A DNA stretch of 64,000 nucleotides from positions 1-64,000 of the forward strand of contig CALKRN010000009.1 of assembly GCA_937989665.1 (NCBI GenBank). The letters run 5' to 3'. The notes below the pieces were generated by a model that worked only from the letters and a program-made list of their open reading frames with translations, searched no databases and was not told where the DNA came from. Made by a program: the position numbers and the translations under genes. Positions within the stretch are counted from its first letter, which is position 1; every line of letters starts with the position of its first letter. The stretch is from an uncultured Desulfomicrobiaceae bacterium. Its GTDB lineage: Bacteria; Desulfobacterota; Desulfovibrionia; Desulfovibrionales; Desulfomicrobiaceae. Shown here in pieces: positions 36,172 through 43,650 of this stretch.

Positions 36172-36470
36172 CCCCAGAGGTCGAGGTCGTGGCGCACAAG
36201 GGCTGTGGCAATATCCCGATGGGAGGGAGAATAGGTGCCAGCAGCCATCTGGGCTTTGAGGTCTGCTACCTTGTCGGCACGCACGCCGTCGCTGCTACTT
36301 GCAGCGGCCAGGATAGCCGCTTGGCGCCGACCTTCTTCCGACAGGGAGACACGATCGGTTTCTGGGCCGTGCTGGACTTTGCTCCGTGCCGCTTCCGGGA
36401 GGTCGGTTTCGGTGCTCAAACGATGGGCTTCATAGCCAGCCAAGGGATTGCCAATGGAGGTAATTGCCAT
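36168..36470 (-). CDS. flgM: Anti-sigma-28 factor FlgM
   Basis: A 100-residue protein beginning MAITSIGNPLAGYEAHRL, with a Ser-rich VSLSEEGRRQAAILAAASSS and the sigma-binding C-terminus VADLKAQMAAGTYSPSHRDI ending [13 protein letters not shown]. FlgM holds sigma-28 inactive until the hook is complete and it is exported. It lies downstream of a FlgM-associated gene on one transcript that starts at a sigma-28-type promoter, giving autoregulation. Its stop overlaps that of fliW. Confidence 0.93.
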   Translation of the reverse strand: MAITSIGNPLAGYEAHRLSTETDLPEAARSKVQHGPETDRVSLSEEGRRQAAILAAASSSDGVRADKVADLKAQMAAGTYSPSHRDIATALVRHDLDLWG

Positions 36471-36479
36471 GGGGGCCTC

Positions 36480-36899
36480 CTAGAGCATCGTGGCATCCAC
36501 CTTTTCGTAGGTGATTTGCCACAGACGCTGTATGAAGTGGTCTTTTTCGCCGTTTGTTACTGCACGTGGTGTGCCACTTTCGTCTTTGCGGAGGATCTCG
36601 AGGTCTTCGCCGTCAGGAGGATACCGAAAGACGAGTCCTGGACCGAACTCTTTGTCGAGGGTTTGACGGATTTCCTCCACGATGGGGTTGGTGCTGGTGG
36701 AGCCCACGAGGTTATCCACAATCTCGCGTGCCACACGTTCCACGAGCAGGCGGCGTTTGGCCTCCTGGGAGATGGAGATGCTATCGGCGCTTTCCGTCTG
36801 GCGCATGAACCGTTGCAGCCGCGAGATCCGTCGGCCGGTATCCAGCTGCTGGTCGTAGGTGCGCAGAACGGTTTTGACGAGAAAGGGGCTAATGGTCAC
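36480..36899 (-). CDS. FlgM-associated protein (DVU0524-like), function unknown
   Basis: A 139-residue protein starting GTG (MTISPFLVKTVLRTYDQQLD) and continuing GRRISRLQRFMRQTESADSI and SISQEAKRRLLVERVAREIV, then a beta-rich C-terminus (FGPGLVFRYPPDGEDLEILR). It resembles the small family encoded next to flgM in Desulfovibrio; I recall it as DVU0524-like. The SISISQEAKRR stretch echoes the Ser-rich linker of FlgM-type proteins. AAGGAG precedes the start at seven bases. It is first in the sigma-28-preceded operon with flgM. Confidence 0.75.
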   Translation of the reverse strand: MTISPFLVKTVLRTYDQQLDTGRRISRLQRFMRQTESADSISISQEAKRRLLVERVAREIVDNLVGSTSTNPIVEEIRQTLDKEFGPGLVFRYPPDGEDLEILRKDESGTPRAVTNGEKDHFIQRLWQITYEKVDATML

Positions 36900-37096
36900 G
36901 GCATGGCTCCTTCTTGTCTCGCCGTATCGGCAGGTTGGAGCAAAACTTTAGCTCCCATCCCCAAAAAAACAAGTGTCCCGGGTCGGAAGGGCTTTTGGCC
37001 AAGGTAGTTGGAGTGGAGGGCTGCCCGCCGAGTGGTGTGTCGAAGACCATGGACCATGCCGTAGTGGTCTTTGGCCCGGAGAACGCACCAGTCCAC
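36896..37096 (-). CDS. Possible small protein upstream of the FlgM-associated gene
   Basis: A 66-codon frame (GTG start) whose TGA overlaps the GTG of the next gene (GTGA), a pattern used by true operon partners here. The product reads VDWCVLRAKDHYGMVHGLRH, then SNYLGQKPFRPGTLVFLGMG and AKVLLQPADTARQEGAMP. The frame is open without a start as far as 37157. There is no clear ribosome site and no recognised family. The sigma-28-type promoter lies inside it, so it cannot be on the flgM transcript from that promoter. Confidence 0.3.
   Translation of the reverse strand: MDWCVLRAKDHYGMVHGLRHTTRRAALHSNYLGQKPFRPGTLVFLGMGAKVLLQPADTARQEGAMP
36924..36950 (-). promoter_or_regulatory. Sigma-28 (FliA) promoter of the flgM operon
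   Basis: On the minus strand TAAAGTTT (36950-36943) and GCCGATAC (36931-36924) are separated by exactly 11 bases. This matches the E. coli sigma-28 consensus TAAAGTTT-N11-GCCGATAA at 15 of 16 positions. Transcription would begin near 36917, 18 bases before the GTG of the FlgM-associated gene. Confidence 0.88.
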
Positions 37097-37099
37097 GAG

Positions 37100-37160
37100 C
37101 CCGCGGCTTGAGGACGCAAGGCCCTGGACCTCAGGCCGCGGGTGCGCGTTGTTTTTTCCC
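37100..37160 (+). terminator. Long hairpin with T-run
   Basis: CCCGCGGC (37100-37107) and TGAGG (37109-37113) pair with CCTCA (37129-37133) and GCCGCGGG (37135-37142), with one T-G wobble. TGCGCGTTGTTTTTTCC follows. It reads as a plus-strand terminator, but no plus-strand gene lies just upstream: fliW ends at 36171. It may stop read-through or antisense RNA. Confidence 0.45.
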
Positions 37161-37231
37161 TACGAGCCTTCCCTCGTCGGCGATCCAGAGCTCTTGGGGC
37201 AGGGCATCGCCGGAGAAAAAAGACCGACATG

Positions 37232-38368
37232 CTATCCCGCAAGTCGCGTGCGGATCTCGTGGTGGTGGACCACAATGCGCGAGACGTAGGTGACGGTTTC
37301 CTCGATGACGGGCAGGCGGCCATAGCGGGCGTAGATGGCGGCATCGGTGTCTGTTGTGCCAAGGCCGGCGTTGTAGCCTGCCGTGGCGGCGAGGATATTG
37401 CCGCCGCGGGCGCGCAGGTGGCGGGCCATCATGCGTACCATGGCGGGCACAGCAAAGCGCGGCAGGGTGCGTTGGTCGAAGTCGGCGAGAAAGGCGTCGT
37501 CTTCGGGATTACCAAGTACGCGGCCTTCGAAATTGGCTTCGAGATAGGCGCGGAAGTTGCGTGTGGCGGTGGCGGCTTCGCTTTGGAGCTGCTCTTGGCG
37601 TTTCCAGAGGTCAGTCCAGGTCTTGGCTTTGCCCGTGGCGTCGCCCCCGCTGAGCACGAGAGCGGTGAGTTCGCGCAAGGCTCGTTCGGGTCGGGCAAAG
37701 AGTTCGGGGTGGGCGCGGCGGTGCTGGCGGGCCTCGGCGCGCATGGTCTCGGCGCGCACGGCCTCCCCCTGCCATTGGATCTCGCGCAGGCCATCGACAC
37801 GGCGGGGGGCGTCGGCGCAGATCATGCCATACTCCTTGGCGGTGGTGCGGATAAATTGGCACATGCCCACAGCCAGGGAGGAGGAGATGGCAAATTCGAA
37901 GAAGAAGGATTCGGCGAGGATTTGGCCCATGAGCCAGGCAGGGTCCACAGGATAGACCTGAGCCTGGGCAAGGACAGCTGGTACCATGGCCTCGGCAGCG
38001 AGTCGGATGCGAAAGAGGAGGTCGATTTGGGAGAGGGGGCGCTTCCAGAGTGGGAGGTTGCCGGAGCCATAGGCCGCGGCCACAAAGGAGTAGGTCGCTT
38101 GGGTCAGGCGTTCTGGGTAGCCTGGGGCTTGGATTTCGGCGAGCAGGGCCTCGGGGTTGGGGCTTTGGATGATGCGGATGGCCGTGGATGGCGCGGGGAA
38201 AGGCAGAGCGGCCTCGGGAAAAAGCGCGGTGGCATTGTCCGCCTCGTCTCGTTCTCCTGATGGCGCAGGGTCCAGGGGCTCGCCGGTGGAGACGGTGGCG
38301 CAGGCCGTGGAGAGGTAGGGGAGGATGGCGGCAGCTACCATGGTTTTGAGGGAATCCCGTCGGTTCAT
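37232..38368 (-). CDS. SLT-type lytic transglycosylase-like lipoprotein
   Basis: A 378-residue protein. The N-terminus MNRRDSLKTMVAAAILPYLS and STAC carries an RR pair and a lipobox-like Cys. The lysozyme-like domain (about 140-350) shows WLMGQILAESFFFEFAISSS with the catalytic Glu, then LAVGMCQFIRTTAKEYGM and ILAATAGYNAGLGTTDTDA. Such enzymes cleave the MurNAc-GlcNAc bond in the periplasm. It lies near the flagellar genes, where FlgJ lacks a hydrolase domain, but a flagellar role is only a guess. Its start overlaps the DUF1992 gene stop. Confidence 0.82.
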   Translation of the reverse strand: MNRRDSLKTMVAAAILPYLSTACATVSTGEPLDPAPSGERDEADNATALFPEAALPFPAPSTAIRIIQSPNPEALLAEIQAPGYPERLTQATYSFVAAAYGSGNLPLWKRPLSQIDLLFRIRLAAEAMVPAVLAQAQVYPVDPAWLMGQILAESFFFEFAISSSLAVGMCQFIRTTAKEYGMICADAPRRVDGLREIQWQGEAVRAETMRAEARQHRRAHPELFARPERALRELTALVLSGGDATGKAKTWTDLWKRQEQLQSEAATATRNFRAYLEANFEGRVLGNPEDDAFLADFDQRTLPRFAVPAMVRMMARHLRARGGNILAATAGYNAGLGTTDTDAAIYARYGRLPVIEETVTYVSRIVVHHHEIRTRLAG

Positions 38369-38742
38369 GATCGTTCTCCAACAAGGGTCATGCGGGCAAT
38401 AAGTTTGTCAAAATAGCGGGAATTTTCCTCAGTTAGGAGCGGGCTACGCAGTTTGGCCTTGAGGATGCGCACCTCGAGGAGCCGCAGTTGGCGTAGGGCT
38501 CGGGCAGGGTCGCTTTCCCGTTCCACGCACTCCAGCAGCGAGCGGATCTCCCGTTGCTCGGCCACTTCTGGCGGCACGAAGCCGGCGTTTTTGAGCACCG
38601 TATAGGCCATGCGCAACTCAGGGGGCACAAAGGTCTCGTCCTCGAGCGAAAGCGGCTTGCCCGCCCCCGGCAGGTGGTCGAATTCGCCGCGCTCCTGGGC
38701 TTCGCGGATGGCCTTTTCAGCGAGTTCTTCCCAGATAGTCAT
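38365..38742 (-). CDS. DUF1992 (DnaJ homologue subfamily C member 28-like) protein
   Basis: A 125-residue protein with the DUF1992 hallmark EKAIREAQERGEFDHLPGAG followed by KPLSLEDE, and MAYTVLKNAGFVPPEVAEQR. There is no HPD motif, so it is not a co-chaperone by itself. Function unknown. It overlaps its neighbours at both ends through ATGA junctions, forming a three-gene unit with the TlpA-like and transglycosylase genes. Confidence 0.88.
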   Translation of the reverse strand: MTIWEELAEKAIREAQERGEFDHLPGAGKPLSLEDETFVPPELRMAYTVLKNAGFVPPEVAEQREIRSLLECVERESDPARALRQLRLLEVRILKAKLRSPLLTEENSRYFDKLIARMTLVGERS

Positions 38743-39203
38743 GGAACAGCAAGGAGGGGGTCGATGTGCTGGCGGAAAATGGCATACGTCGTGTCGCCGA
38801 TGAGATCGGCTCGGATACGCCCACTTTGGTCAAAAATAAAGGTCCGGGGGATTTGCGTCACACCAAACGACTCGGCGACCCCTCCGGCATCGCGGAAGGC
38901 AGGATAAGGAAGGGGGTGATGGGCAAGGAAGCGTGTCATATCATCAGGGTCATAGTCGAGGCTGATGCTGATGATCTCCACTCGGCCTGCCGGATAGGCA
39001 GCGCGCAGGCGAGCAAGCGTGGGGAGCTCTTTGATGCATGGTCCGCACCAGCTTGCCCAGAAATTGAGGACCACCACCTTGCCGCGGTGACTCGCAAGCA
39101 GGTGCCGACTCTCCTGGGCAGTGAGTTCGGTGCTCAGGGCCGTGCCAACCCCAACAAGGGTAAGAAGGACAAACCAGCACAGGAAGCAAGCGGGATGGCG
39201 CAT
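38739..39203 (-). CDS. TlpA-like periplasmic thioredoxin
   Basis: A 154-residue protein with a signal peptide (CFLCWFVLLTLVGVGTALST). The thioredoxin fold carries VVVLNFWASWCGPCIKELPT, with the WCGPC redox pair, ISISLDYDPDDMTRFL, and the cis-Pro loop GVTQIPRTFIFD. It probably reduces disulfides or cytochrome c thiols in the periplasm, for which the DsbD-type protein elsewhere in the window could supply electrons. It heads the operon with DUF1992 and the transglycosylase. Confidence 0.9.
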   Translation of the reverse strand: MRHPACFLCWFVLLTLVGVGTALSTELTAQESRHLLASHRGKVVVLNFWASWCGPCIKELPTLARLRAAYPAGRVEIISISLDYDPDDMTRFLAHHPLPYPAFRDAGGVAESFGVTQIPRTFIFDQSGRIRADLIGDTTYAIFRQHIDPLLAVP

Positions 39204-39472
39204 ACGACCTCGGGGGAATGAATCTAGGCTGGTGGGCTTGTACGGAAGGACATCTTCTCCGGCAAGGGGCAGACTTCTCTTGGGTTGGAATACACAGGAT
39301 GCAAAGCAAGAGGACCGAGTTCTTCTTTGCGGTCAGGGCGACAGCAGGGCCTTCTTTGTCACACCACAGGCTTACTGATGCGTCATGTGGTTATGAATAG
39401 AGCGTCGCTTTACTTTTTATTTCGTCATGACTAGATAGAGACTCCTTATTAGTTTTCCTGAGGAGGCCAGCC

Positions 39473-39835
39473 ATGGAAGCAAAAGATTTGGAATACTTCC
39501 GCCAGCTCTTGACAGAGATGCTCGAGGATATCCAGAGGCAGGGCGAGGCGACAATCGAAGATATGTCCGAAAGTTTGGAGTATTATGCCGACCCGGCGGA
39601 TCGGGCATCGCTGGAGTCGGATCGCTCCTTCACCTTGCGGCTGCGCGACCGGGACCGCAAATTGGTGAAAAAGATCCGCGAAGCCTTGACCCGCATCGAG
39701 GACGGGACCTTTGGGATCTGCGAGATGTGCGGGGATGAGATCAGCATCGCCCGGCTCAAGGCCCGTCCCGTGACCACCCTGTGTATTGAGTGCAAGAGCC
39801 GCCAAGAAGAAGAAGAACGCCTGCGCGGCGAGTAA
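39473..39835 (+). CDS. dksA: RNA polymerase-binding protein DksA
   Basis: A 120-residue protein. A coiled-coil hairpin (DLEYFRQLLTEMLEDIQRQG to RKLVKKIREALTRI) has the acidic tip in YADPADRASLESDRS. A zinc finger follows with CEMCGDEIS and CIECKSR. It inserts into the RNA polymerase secondary channel and works with ppGpp on rRNA and amino-acid promoters. It is shorter than E. coli DksA (151) because the N-terminus is trimmed. TGAGGAGG precedes the ATG. It is monocistronic with its own terminator. Confidence 0.93.
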   Translation: MEAKDLEYFRQLLTEMLEDIQRQGEATIEDMSESLEYYADPADRASLESDRSFTLRLRDRDRKLVKKIREALTRIEDGTFGICEMCGDEISIARLKARPVTTLCIECKSRQEEEERLRGE

Positions 39836-39865
39836 TCGTGTTCCTTATGGGTTGGGGGCAGTACG

Positions 39866-39896
39866 GGCGCACGCGTAAGCTGTGCGCCTTTTGCGT
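39866..39896 (+). terminator. Terminator of dksA
   Basis: GGCGCAC (39866-39872) pairs with GTGCGCC (39882-39888), loop of nine bases, then TTTTGCG. Confidence 0.75.
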
Positions 39897-39908
39897 TTGG
39901 GAGAGCGG

Positions 39909-40787
39909 CTATGGTGTGTAGCCGACAATGGCAATGCCATGGGCATCGGCCTCGCGGATGGCCGCATCGATCTCGAAAAAAAAGCTTCCCCCGGCCTCCA
40001 CAGCCAGGCAGCTGGCCTTCGCCTGCGCCATGGCCGTAATGGTCGTAGGGCCCACCGCGGGGAGGTCCAAGGCCCGGTCTTGATTGGGCTTGGCACGTTT
40101 GACGACAACGGCCCCAGGCCCGCCAAGCCCGCCGGCACGAGCGATTGTCGCATCCGTGCCTTCAATGGCCTCCACCGCGAGGACGATGCCTTCGCGCACC
40201 ACGACGCATTGCCCTACATCAAACTGGCCGAGGGCGGCCGCAACCTCCCACCCGAGGGCAATATCGGCCTGTTGCTGGGGGGTTGGTTGGGTGCGGGTCA
40301 GTATCCCGGCGGGGGTGAGAAGCTGGGGGAGGAAGTGGTCCGCGCCGATGACCTGCCAGCCTTCGGCCTCGAGTTCCTGGCGTACGGCCCGGAGGAGGGC
40401 GTCATCGCCGCGCTGGCGCAGGGTAAGAAGGAGGCGCGCTGCGCGCAGGTCCGGTACGAGGGACAAGGCCCGCGGTTTGCTGATGGGGCCGGCCAGGACA
40501 ACGTGGGTAACCTTGTGGTTATGGAAAAAGGCAATAAGGCTTCCAAGCTGGCCAAGGCGGAGCCAGGTAAAGGCATCGCAGAGTTGGGGAAGGTCAGGGG
40601 CGGTATCTGGGGCAAAACCCACGCCCACTACCCGCCAGCCATGGGCTCGGGCAGCCGTGGCCACCGCGTGGGGAAAGCGGCTGCCGCCAGCAATAAGCCC
40701 AAGGGTGGACCCGCTTCGGAGTGGTCTTTTTTTTGCTGCTTCCGGCAAGCAGCTGTCTTCAGCACTAGGGCCAAGGGCGGATGCCAT
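39909..40787 (-). CDS. lpxI: UDP-2,3-diacylglucosamine pyrophosphatase LpxI
   Basis: A 292-residue lipid A enzyme that hydrolyses UDP-2,3-diacylglucosamine to lipid X; it replaces LpxH in bacteria lacking that enzyme. Its two DUF1009 halves show TLGLIAGGSRFPHAVATAAR, HVVLAGPISKPRALSLVPDL, GWQVIGADHFLPQLLTPAG, VREGIVLAVEAIEGTDATIA and RALDLPAVGPTTI. The start at 40787 gives a 28-residue polar lead before the fold; a later start is possible. It is the last gene of the lpx operon. Confidence 0.93.
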   Translation of the reverse strand: MASALGPSAEDSCLPEAAKKRPLRSGSTLGLIAGGSRFPHAVATAARAHGWRVVGVGFAPDTAPDLPQLCDAFTWLRLGQLGSLIAFFHNHKVTHVVLAGPISKPRALSLVPDLRAARLLLTLRQRGDDALLRAVRQELEAEGWQVIGADHFLPQLLTPAGILTRTQPTPQQQADIALGWEVAAALGQFDVGQCVVVREGIVLAVEAIEGTDATIARAGGLGGPGAVVVKRAKPNQDRALDLPAVGPTTITAMAQAKASCLAVEAGGSFFFEIDAAIREADAHGIAIVGYTP

Positions 40788-40804
40788 GGGGTAAGGAAGG
40801 CGGG

Positions 40805-41596
40805 TTAGAGCCGCTCCGGCGTGATGGTGCCGCGGGTGCTTTCCCGCAGGAAGCGCAAGAGTTCCATGACTGGGGCGATGTGGCCAAATTCGGTCTCCAC
40901 CTGCTGCAGGGCCTCGGTGCGTTCTTTGTGAGACCGCCACAGGATGCGGTAGGCGGCCTTAAGGGCGGTGATTTCTTCGGCGCTGAATCCATGGCGCCGC
41001 AGGCCCACGAGATTAAGGCCATGGAGGGTGGCCCGCTCGCCAACGGCGAGCATGAATGGGGGGACGTCTTGGGCTACGCCGCTTTTGCCGCCAATAAAGG
41101 CGTAGTCGCCGATGCGGACAAATTGGTGGGCGGCGGATAGACCACCCATGACCGCGTAGTTGCCGACAACGACATGACCAGCCAACGTTGCCGCATTGGA
41201 GAAGACGTTATTATCGCCCACTTGGCAGTCGTGGGCGATGTGGGCATAGGCCATGATGAGGTTGCCAGAGCCGATGCGCGTTACTCCGCCGCCGCCTTCT
41301 GTGCCGCGGTGGATGGTGGAGAACTCCCGGATACGGTTATGATCCCCGATGACGAGCGTTGTCTTTTCGCCGCGGAACTTGAGGTCTTGGGGCTCGCCGC
41401 CGACACAGGCCATGGAATGGATGTGGTTGTCCGCGCCGAGGGTCGTGTAGCGTTTGATTTGGGCTGCGGCGTCCACGCGACAGCGGTCGCCGAGGACGAC
41501 ATCTTCTTCAATGATGGCATAGGGGCCAACCGAGACGTCTTCACCCAACAGGGCGTTCGGGTGGACGATGGCCGTAGGGTGGATGGTGACAGGCAT
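40805..41596 (-). CDS. lpxA: UDP-N-acetylglucosamine acyltransferase
   Basis: A 263-residue left-handed beta-helix enzyme that puts the first 3-hydroxyacyl chain on UDP-GlcNAc. Hexapeptide repeats run from VTIHPTAIVHPNALLGEDVS onward. The catalytic His lies in NLIMAYAHIAHDCQVGDNNV. The C-terminal helical part is LVGLRRHGFSAEEITALKAA. Length and motifs are standard. It follows fabZ directly with no gap. Confidence 0.95.
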   Translation of the reverse strand: MPVTIHPTAIVHPNALLGEDVSVGPYAIIEEDVVLGDRCRVDAAAQIKRYTTLGADNHIHSMACVGGEPQDLKFRGEKTTLVIGDHNRIREFSTIHRGTEGGGGVTRIGSGNLIMAYAHIAHDCQVGDNNVFSNAATLAGHVVVGNYAVMGGLSAAHQFVRIGDYAFIGGKSGVAQDVPPFMLAVGERATLHGLNLVGLRRHGFSAEEITALKAAYRILWRSHKERTEALQQVETEFGHIAPVMELLRFLRESTRGTITPERL

Positions 41597-42064
41597 CTAG
41601 TCCTCCCGTGGGGCGATGGTGGCGGTCAGGATGGCCTCGGCAGCGACACGCTCATCCACATGGGCTTCGGCTTCAAACTTCCACAGCCCCAGCTTGTGCT
41701 TCAGATAGCGCACGTGGAGATGGAGTTGGTCGCCGGGGAAGACGGGCCGGCGGAAGCGCACTTTTTCCATCCCGCTGAAAAGAAAGAGCTTCCCGGAAGT
41801 ATCTTCTTCCGGCAGGCTCGCAATGACGAGGATTCCGCCGGCCTGGGCCATGGCCTCGAGGATGAGGACCCCGGGCATGACGGGATAGGCTGGAAAATGC
41901 CCCTGGAAAAAAGGTTCATTGATGGAGACGCTTTTGATGGCGTGGATGCGCACCATGGGCTCCATGTGGAGGACCCGGTCCACGAGAAGGAACGGATAGC
42001 GATGGGGAAGCAGGTCGAGAATGTGGCGGCTGACGATCTCGCCGCGCTCTGGTCGGGTCTTCAT
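41597..42064 (-). CDS. fabZ: (3R)-hydroxyacyl-ACP dehydratase FabZ
   Basis: A 155-residue hotdog-fold dehydratase of fatty-acid elongation. DLLPHRYPFLLVDRVLHMEP carries the catalytic His; EPFFQGHFPAYPVMPGVLIL followed by EAMAQAGG carries the catalytic Glu. Its usual place between lpxD and lpxA is kept. It competes with LpxA and LpxD for 3-hydroxyacyl-ACP, balancing phospholipid and lipid A. The ATG overlaps the lpxD stop (ATGA). Confidence 0.96.
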   Translation of the reverse strand: MKTRPERGEIVSRHILDLLPHRYPFLLVDRVLHMEPMVRIHAIKSVSINEPFFQGHFPAYPVMPGVLILEAMAQAGGILVIASLPEEDTSGKLFLFSGMEKVRFRRPVFPGDQLHLHVRYLKHKLGLWKFEAEAHVDERVAAEAILTATIAPRED

Positions 42065-43107
42065 GTGGTTCTATCCTCCTTGGAGTCGAGCTGGAGGGCT
42101 TGGCGTAGAGCGGCCACGTCTTTTTCCAGTCGGGCAAGGCGTCGGCGCCATTCGGGGAGCTTGGGGATAGTCTGGGAGACCCGCAGGAAGGTGGCGTGGG
42201 GCATGACCGGGATGCCGCTCATATCCTGTCCCGGCGGGACGTCCTGGCCAACCCCGGACTTGGCACCGATGCGGCAACCATCACCGAGATGGATATGCCC
42301 GGCTACACCGACTTGACCGGCCAAGATCACCCCGTTGCCCAGGGTCGTGGAGCCGGCAATCCCCACCTGGGCGACGATCATGCACTGGCGTCCCACCTGA
42401 ACGTTGTGGCCAATTTGCACCAAGTTGTCGATTTTGGTGCCTTGTCCAATGCGGGTCTCTTCGAGGGCGGCGCGGTCGATGGTACAGTTGGCACCGATTT
42501 CCACGTCATCCTCCACCACCACCCGGCCAATTTGCGGGAATTTGACGATGCCGGTGGCTGATGGGGCAAAGCCAAATCCATCGCTGCCGAGCACCGCTCC
42601 GGCATGGATCGTGACCCGATTGCCAAGCACGGTGCCAGCCATGAGAACGACATGAGGATAGAGGCAGCAGCCTGTCCCAAGCTGGCAGTCTTCGCCAATG
42701 TACACGCCAGGAAACAGCACACATTGCGGCCCGATGATGGACCGAGGACCAACGACAACAAAGGGGTACAGGGTGGCCGAGGGGTCCACCTGAGCCGAGG
42801 GGTCCACCTGGGCGAGAGGACTGATGCCAGACAGCCATCCTTGGGGGCGGGCGAAAAAGCGCACCGCCTGGGCGAAGTCGAGGTATGGTTCGGGACTGAG
42901 TATGGCCGGGCGGTTGTGGGGCGCGAATTCGGCGCGGACCACCACTGCCCCAGCACGCGTTGTGGCAAGCTGGGGCGCATACTTTGGGTTGGCGAGAAAG
43001 GAGAGGTCCGAGGGGCTGGCATCCGCCAGGGTGGCGACCCCTGTAATCTCCACATCCTCGCCGACCATGGGGCGGCCTAAGGCCTGCGCCAAGTGGGATA
43101 GACGCAT
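42061..43107 (-). CDS. lpxD: UDP-3-O-(3-hydroxyacyl)glucosamine N-acyltransferase
   Basis: A 348-residue trimeric acyltransferase, the third step of lipid A synthesis. The N-terminal uridine-binding domain includes LSFLANPKYAPQLATTRAGA. A left-handed beta-helix then carries VTIHAGAVLGSDGFGFAPSA and KIDNLVQIGHNVQVGRQCMI with the catalytic His. A C-terminal helix follows. It is 13 bases downstream of skp and coupled to fabZ. Confidence 0.95.
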   Translation of the reverse strand: MRLSHLAQALGRPMVGEDVEITGVATLADASPSDLSFLANPKYAPQLATTRAGAVVVRAEFAPHNRPAILSPEPYLDFAQAVRFFARPQGWLSGISPLAQVDPSAQVDPSATLYPFVVVGPRSIIGPQCVLFPGVYIGEDCQLGTGCCLYPHVVLMAGTVLGNRVTIHAGAVLGSDGFGFAPSATGIVKFPQIGRVVVEDDVEIGANCTIDRAALEETRIGQGTKIDNLVQIGHNVQVGRQCMIVAQVGIAGSTTLGNGVILAGQVGVAGHIHLGDGCRIGAKSGVGQDVPPGQDMSGIPVMPHATFLRVSQTIPKLPEWRRRLARLEKDVAALRQALQLDSKEDRTT

Positions 43108-43119
43108 CGACGTCCTGCC

Positions 43120-43629
43120 TTAAGGCATGGCTTTGTTCATTTCAGCGATGATGGCCTCGGTCAGGTCCGCAGCGGGGTCCACATAGGCGACGCCACTGCC
43201 TTGCTTGTCGAGGATGGCCGTATAGCCATTTTTCTTGCCATAGGCTTGGATGACCTGCACCAGCTTCTCCATGATGGGCTTGGAGAGTTTTTGTTCCGCT
43301 TGCTGGAGCTGCGCCTGATAGGTTTGGCCCATGTCCTGAAAATCCCGTACTTTCCGCTTGAACTGGGTTTCTTTGTCGAGCTTGGCATCTTGGCTGAGCA
43401 TCATGGCCTGTTTCTGCAGTTCTTCTTTCATGGAATCCAGTTCTTTTTTCTTGGCATCCAGTTTGTCTTTCATTCCCTGGAACTGGCTCTTGAGTTCATT
43501 CATTGCTCGTTTGCCTGCTTCGCATTTGGCGATCACCGCCGGAATATTGACAAAACCAATTTTTGTCTCGGCAAAAGCCTGTGACGCAATACAGCACATC
43601 CCTATGAGCAATACAAAAATACGGTACAT
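43120..43629 (-). CDS. skp: OmpH/Skp-like periplasmic chaperone
   Basis: A 169-residue protein with a signal peptide (MYRIFVLLIGMCCIASQAFA). IGFVNIPAVIAKCEAGKRAM is the core strand and first helix. A long Lys/Glu/Gln-rich coiled coil follows (about 45-115), then IQAYGKKNGYTAILDKQGSG. Skp trimers hold unfolded outer-membrane proteins in their tentacles and deliver them to BamA, whose gene is immediately upstream. Confidence 0.92.
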   Translation of the reverse strand: MYRIFVLLIGMCCIASQAFAETKIGFVNIPAVIAKCEAGKRAMNELKSQFQGMKDKLDAKKKELDSMKEELQKQAMMLSQDAKLDKETQFKRKVRDFQDMGQTYQAQLQQAEQKLSKPIMEKLVQVIQAYGKKNGYTAILDKQGSGVAYVDPAADLTEAIIAEMNKAMP

Positions 43630-43650
43630 GAAAATCTCCTCGCAGTGCGT

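Larger units (their letters stand above)
36900..37231. other. Region between the lytic transglycosylase and FlgM-associated genes
   Basis: It contains the sigma-28-type promoter at 36924-36950, the doubtful small frame at 36896-37096, and a 14-bp-stem hairpin at 37100-37142 with a plus-strand T-run. Nothing else is recognised. Confidence 0.6.

Noticed and set aside
37232-38368. Tat-exported enzyme reading of the RR motif in the transglycosylase
   Set aside because: RRDSLK is close to a twin-arginine motif, but the following STAC lipobox fits a lipoprotein signal equally well; the export route cannot be decided from sequence.
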